Made by a program: the position numbers and the translations under genes
The notes under the pieces: generated by a model
What the model was told of the DNA's origin: nothing
The model's input: the letters and a program-made list of their open reading frames with translations, nothing else
The model's database searches: none
Assembly (NCBI RefSeq): GCF_003996965.1
Contig: NZ_QWDM01000021.1
Coordinates: 1-64,000 of the forward strand
Direction of reading: 5' to 3'
Origin: Flavobacterium cupreum
GTDB taxonomy: Bacteria; Bacteroidota; Bacteroidia; Flavobacteriales; Flavobacteriaceae
Length of the DNA stretch: 64,000 bases
In this document: piece after piece, positions 60,019-64,000 of the stretch
How positions within the stretch are numbered: position 1 is the first letter of the stretch
Layout: each line of letters begins with the position of its first letter

Positions 60019-61632
60019 ATGCGAAATTTTATTCCCTTTAAATTCATGATTGCCATTGGCATTTGTTGTTTTTCTTTCACTTCGGCTGAAGCCATCGAAA
60101 GTACATCTAATAAAACTTTTGAAAAGTCATTTGCCATTACCAATTGTGCCACAACAGTTACATTGGATAGTGTTTCTGTGAATCAGTTTTTTAAAAAATA
60201 TTCGAAATTAAAAAAATACAAAAACGATGTTTTGGATATTTATAAAAACCGGCGGTTTAAATCAATATGGTACGATCAAAAAAACATCACTGAATTTGGT
60301 CATTTGCTGTATCAAAAGGTAAATGTTTTAAAGGAGCAGGGAATCGAAAAGGAAATGCCTTATAAAGACGATATAGATGAAGTTTTTAATGAAAGTTCGG
60401 CTGAAAAACCTTCTCAGACCGAAACAGAATTGCTGCTTACCAACATGTATGTTTTTTATGCCAGTAATGTGTATTCGGGCGTTGATCCGGCAACTTTAAA
60501 GAAAATCGGATGGTTTTTGCCGGCCAAAACAATTTCGTATGTCAAAATATTAGATTCGCTTATAGTAGATTCAAACCGGTTAGATGAAGATGATAATCTG
60601 TTATTCAGTCAGTATTACAAACTTCAGTCAGCCTTAAAAAAATACCGAAAAATGGAGACTGATAATTTGTGGAAGCCCATTACAATTGACCCTGCAACTT
60701 ACAAAGACCTAAAACCTTTTGATATATCGAATACGATTAAGGATATAAGACAGCGTTTATTTGTAACAGGTGATCTGGCACAGGATTCTAAAAGTGATGT
60801 TTATGACGAAGAACTCATGGCTGGCGTTCTGAATTACAAGAAAAGATATGGCCTGAAGCTGAATTATACCTTAACCAAAGAACATATCGATCAGCTGAAT
60901 GAGCCGATTTCAAAAAGAATAAAAACCATCATGCTCAATATGGAGCGCTGCAGATGGATACCGGCGAAACTCGCAAAAGCAGATGAATACATTATGGTCA
61001 ATATTCCTTCGTTCCGGCTGATTTATGTCAAAGACGGGAAATATGATTTTACATCAGATATTTTTGTGGGTACAAGAATGACCGAAACGGTTATTTTTAG
61101 CGGCAATATGGATCGAATTGTTTTTAGTCCGTATTGGTATGTGCCGAAAAGTATCATTCAAAATGAATTAAAACTGCAGATGGCCAGTGACAAAAATTAC
61201 CTCGCAGACCACAATATGGAATGGAACAGGGGGCTTGTCCGACAAAAACCGGGGCCCAAAAATTCTCTCGGACTGGTTAAATTTATGTTTCCGAACCCCA
61301 ATGATATTTACCTGCATGATACACCCGCAAAAAGTTTGTTCGACTTCGAAAAACGTACATTTAGTCATGGCTGTATCAACGTAAAAGAAGCAAAAGGACT
61401 GGCACTTGCCATTTTGAAAAATGATCCCGACTGGCCGGCAGATAAAATTGATAAAGCAATGAATGGCGAAAAAGAAACCACTTGCATGCTTAAAAAGAAA
61501 ATCCCGATTTATATCGGCTATTTTACTTCCTGGGTAAATGATCAGGGTGAAATTAGTTTTTTTCCTGACGTTTACGGACGCGATGAAAGCCTTGATCAGC
61601 TACTATATTCAGATTCAGGTACTGTGAAGTAA
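60019..61632 (+). CDS. L,D-transpeptidase (YkuD family)
   Basis: 537 residues with a signal (MIAIGICCFSFTSAEA). A long N-terminal region (YSKLKKYKNDVLDIYKNRRF, about 60-250) resembles the scaffold seen before YkuD domains of the YcbB type. The catalytic site is S449-H450-G451-C452 (FSHGCINVKEA), with upstream His in DIYLHDTPAKSLF. It forms 3-3 cross-links or attaches proteins to peptidoglycan in the periplasm. Single gene, convergent with the permease at 61718. Confidence 0.92.
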   Translation: MRNFIPFKFMIAIGICCFSFTSAEAIESTSNKTFEKSFAITNCATTVTLDSVSVNQFFKKYSKLKKYKNDVLDIYKNRRFKSIWYDQKNITEFGHLLYQKVNVLKEQGIEKEMPYKDDIDEVFNESSAEKPSQTETELLLTNMYVFYASNVYSGVDPATLKKIGWFLPAKTISYVKILDSLIVDSNRLDEDDNLLFSQYYKLQSALKKYRKMETDNLWKPITIDPATYKDLKPFDISNTIKDIRQRLFVTGDLAQDSKSDVYDEELMAGVLNYKKRYGLKLNYTLTKEHIDQLNEPISKRIKTIMLNMERCRWIPAKLAKADEYIMVNIPSFRLIYVKDGKYDFTSDIFVGTRMTETVIFSGNMDRIVFSPYWYVPKSIIQNELKLQMASDKNYLADHNMEWNRGLVRQKPGPKNSLGLVKFMFPNPNDIYLHDTPAKSLFDFEKRTFSHGCINVKEAKGLALAILKNDPDWPADKIDKAMNGEKETTCMLKKKIPIYIGYFTSWVNDQGEISFFPDVYGRDESLDQLLYSDSGTVK

Positions 61633-61706
61633 AGTCGCAGTCGCAGTGTTCAGTCCCAGTTCTAACGGACATTGAGACTGAACACTGCGGCTGAATACTG
61701 CGACTG
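61633..61706. repeat. Iterated-word hairpin (CGCAGT type) between convergent genes
   Basis: CGCAGTGTTCAGTC (61642-61655) is a perfect 14-bp complement of GACTGAACACTGCG (61676-61689), and GTCGCAGT (61634-61641) of ACTGCGAC (61697-61704). Each arm itself repeats a CGCAGT/CAGTC word. It probably terminates both convergent genes. Confidence 0.75.
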
Positions 61707-61717
61707 AAAACTAAAAA

Positions 61718-64000
61718 CTATTCGTATTTCAAATACCTCAGGATGTCTATTTTAGTGACCTGATACGCTTTGGTTAAAACAATTATCAGCGTCAAAACCA
61801 GCAAAGAAACTAATGCAATACTGAACGGAACAATCGAAACCCCGATTCTGAAAGCGAAATCTTCGAGCCATTTCTGCAATAAAATGTAAGCCGGAACAAC
61901 GCCAATTGCAAAACCAATGAAACAAAAAACAATATATTGTTTTGAAAGTTCTTTGAGCAAAACATCAGTTTCTGCACCCAGCGTTTTCCGGATCGCGATT
62001 TCTTTCAATCGTCTTTCCATAGAAAAAGAAGCCAAAGCAAACAATCCAAAAACGGCGATGATAATGACAACCAAATTTAAGATGAAAAACAAATCCTTTT
62101 GTTTTACCTGTTCCTGATACGTTTTAGCAAATCCTTTGTTTACAAATTCATAATCAAAAGGATAATCCGGATTTACATTTTTCGCCCAATAAGCATTTAA
62201 TTTAGTTAAGGTTTCGCTTAAATTATTTGGAGAAACTTTTACATACATATGTTGGAAATTATTCCATTTTAAAGTCTTCATATTAATAAATACCATTGGC
62301 GGAACCTTATTTTGAAGCCCGGTAATGTGAAAATCCTGAACAACTCCTACTACTTTAAACCTTAAATTTTCCTTTTCATCATTTCCCCAACCAGAAGTTA
62401 TAACCGTATTTATAGGGTCTTTAAGATTTAATTTTTTCGCAAGCGTTTCATTTATTAACCAGTTGTCAATAGTATCTGAGGCAAATTTTGGCGATAAATT
62501 GCGACCCTTGACCATTTTAATTTTCATCATTTCCAGAAAACCAAAATCCATTTCTACATTTCGGGGCTGTACAAAAACGCCATTATGGGTAAATCCTGAG
62601 CTCGAATTAGTACTATTGCCAAAAGTTCCGGCAAATGTTGAAACTTCCTGAACCCCGGATATTTTTGAAATTTCTTGTTTAGTAGTATAATACTTTTGTG
62701 CTTTTGTATTTTCTTGCTGATAATTAAACGCAATTCGTATAACCTGATTTCCGCTAAAGCCAAGATCTTTATTCATCATGTAATTCACCTGATTATTGAC
62801 AATCAAAGCACCAATAATAAAAAATGCAGCAATGCCAAACTGAAAAATAAGCATTGAATTTCGAATCCAGATACCGCTTTTACTTCTCGAGAAATTTCCT
62901 TTTAAGACTTTAAGTGTTTCAAAATTTGAGATATAAATGGCTGGGAAAATACCTGCAAGAACGATTACTAATCCAAAAATAAAAATAAGCTGCAGGTAAA
63001 ATTCGCCACCATTGAGAGTTAATGTCTTTTGCAAAAAACTATTGTAATAAGGCAATGAAAGTTCGACAATTGCTAAAGCAAACAGGATAGCTGTAGTTAC
63101 AAGTATGGCTGTTTCAAATATAAATTGAGCAATAATTTGTTTTTTGGTAGCGCCTACGATCTTGCGAACGCCAACTTCTTTGGCGCGTTTTATAGCAGAT
63201 GCAGTTGCAAGATTGATGTAATTAACAAGAGATAAAGCCAAAATTAAAATTGATAAACCTACCATTATATAAAGCAATTGCAAATTTCCCTTTCCTTCGG
63301 GAAGATTGTTTCCACTTGTTTTTGTTCCGTGTAAACGAGCTGTTTTCAACTGATCTATTATGACAATAGTCTGACCATATTCCTTTATGAAATCTTTCAA
63401 TGACTTGCCACTTGATTTTGCTTCTTTTAAAGTTCGGTTAATATAATCAACATTCTGCATTTTTTTTAAAACAACAGCAGGATCAGCTCCTTTTTTGATT
63501 TTAATAAATAATCCAAAGCTAAAATTCCCCCATTCATCTCCAGATTCAGGGCGTCTAATACCACTAAAAACATAATTTGGTTCAAAAGATGAAGGTCGTG
63601 AAATGCGATATATGGACTTTACCACATAAGACTCGTTATTATAGGTAATCGATTTACCAATTGGGTCTTCATTTCTAAAAAGCAAATCCGCCTGCTCTTC
63701 TGAAATAGCAACACTAAATTTTTCTTTTAATATATCTTTTCTTGCACCTTTTAATATTTCAAAAGGGAAAATATCAAAAAAGCCATTATCAGAAACCATT
63801 ATTTTTTTATCAAATAATTTCTTGTTTCCAAATTTAACAACATCTCCATTGTACCAAACATTCATGAAAGATATTGTTTCAATTTCAGGGATTGTAGCTT
63901 TACAAGTTTCCCCAAACGGAATGGAGTTCGTGGCCCAAATATCGCCAGTCATTCCTATTTGGTTAAGTACCTGAAAGGAATTTTCCTTTTCCGGATTCCA
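61718..64000 (-). CDS. ABC transporter permease, FtsX/MacB type (5' end outside window)
   Basis: At least 760 residues; the frame is open to the window edge, so the start lies beyond 64000 (an internal ATG at 63952 is not the start). Two halves each show a MacB-type periplasmic domain and FtsX helices: first (VNYINLATASAIKRAKEVGV, RKIVGATKKQIIAQFIFETA), second (FALASFSMERRLKEIAIRKT, LGAETDVLLKELSKQYIVFC). This is the Bacteroidota type with two FtsX repeats, working with a separate ATPase to act on lipids or exported peptides. Missing are probably the first transmembrane helix and about 40 residues. Confidence 0.9.
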   Translation of the reverse strand, partial: WNPEKENSFQVLNQIGMTGDIWATNSIPFGETCKATIPEIETISFMNVWYNGDVVKFGNKKLFDKKIMVSDNGFFDIFPFEILKGARKDILKEKFSVAISEEQADLLFRNEDPIGKSITYNNESYVVKSIYRISRPSSFEPNYVFSGIRRPESGDEWGNFSFGLFIKIKKGADPAVVLKKMQNVDYINRTLKEAKSSGKSLKDFIKEYGQTIVIIDQLKTARLHGTKTSGNNLPEGKGNLQLLYIMVGLSILILALSLVNYINLATASAIKRAKEVGVRKIVGATKKQIIAQFIFETAILVTTAILFALAIVELSLPYYNSFLQKTLTLNGGEFYLQLIFIFGLVIVLAGIFPAIYISNFETLKVLKGNFSRSKSGIWIRNSMLIFQFGIAAFFIIGALIVNNQVNYMMNKDLGFSGNQVIRIAFNYQQENTKAQKYYTTKQEISKISGVQEVSTFAGTFGNSTNSSSGFTHNGVFVQPRNVEMDFGFLEMMKIKMVKGRNLSPKFASDTIDNWLINETLAKKLNLKDPINTVITSGWGNDEKENLRFKVVGVVQDFHITGLQNKVPPMVFINMKTLKWNNFQHMYVKVSPNNLSETLTKLNAYWAKNVNPDYPFDYEFVNKGFAKTYQEQVKQKDLFFILNLVVIIIAVFGLFALASFSMERRLKEIAIRKTLGAETDVLLKELSKQYIVFCFIGFAIGVVPAYILLQKWLEDFAFRIGVSIVPFSIALVSLLVLTLIIVLTKAYQVTKIDILRYLKYE

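Overview
The window looks like a chromosomal segment of a Flavobacterium-type bacterium (Bacteroidota, Flavobacteriia). It is AT-rich. Many genes are preceded by the Bacteroidota -7 element TAnnTTTG, and clear Shine-Dalgarno motifs are uncommon. Family markers agree: a MurF-alanine racemase fusion, a DnaE with a fused N-terminal proofreading exonuclease, DUF6443/RHS proteins, GG-leader peptides with a C39 ABC exporter, and many palindromic intergenic repeats. This is recognition from memory; no search was run.

Layout. 0-0.3 kb: multiple terminal repeats that look like an IS21-type end, then the tail of a broken gene. 0.3-7.8 kb: a minus-strand RHS locus (promoter, 34-residue signal-peptide ORF, large YD/RHS partner, RHS protein with a variable tip, small two-helix membrane protein) that resembles a polymorphic toxin/immunity unit. 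8.2-14.3 kb: accessory enzymes (GNAT, nitrilase-family amidohydrolase, AraC regulator, SGNH lipoprotein, DUF3050, acyl-CoA dehydrogenase) and a 35-residue membrane ORF.

14.5-23.7 kb is the most interesting block. It holds a membrane-anchored TPR/AraC-type regulator, two Cys-less GG-leader peptides on the minus strand, a C39-like/VKOR/thioredoxin fusion, three Cys-containing GG-leader peptides, a C39-peptidase ABC exporter and a HlyD adaptor. The genes suggest a system that oxidises, cleaves and exports small disulfide peptides. No lanthionine, YcaO or radical-SAM enzyme is visible.

23.7-29 kb: housekeeping genes (trmN6, rimM, rpsP, an RRM protein) interrupted by a four-helix-bundle gene between inverted repeats and by a 1.6-kb three-gene island between two copies of one terminator. 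29.1-34.1 kb: leucine operon leuC-leuD-leuA-like-leuB. 34.6-41.3 kb: AraC regulator with SDR, then dnaE. 41.4-50 kb: outer-membrane barrel, Gfo/Idh/MocA oxidoreductase, S9 peptidase whose 3' end is tandemly amplified, TonB receptor with a His-rich partner. 50-64 kb: barrel protein, PAP2-like protein, murF-alr, mscL, asd, two immunity-like genes, ferredoxin, NifU, Mrp, L,D-transpeptidase, and an FtsX/MacB-type permease cut by the window end.

A recurring theme is intergenic hairpins built from a short word iterated two to four times and then its reverse complement, with a different word at each locus. No rRNA, tRNA or CRISPR array was seen.
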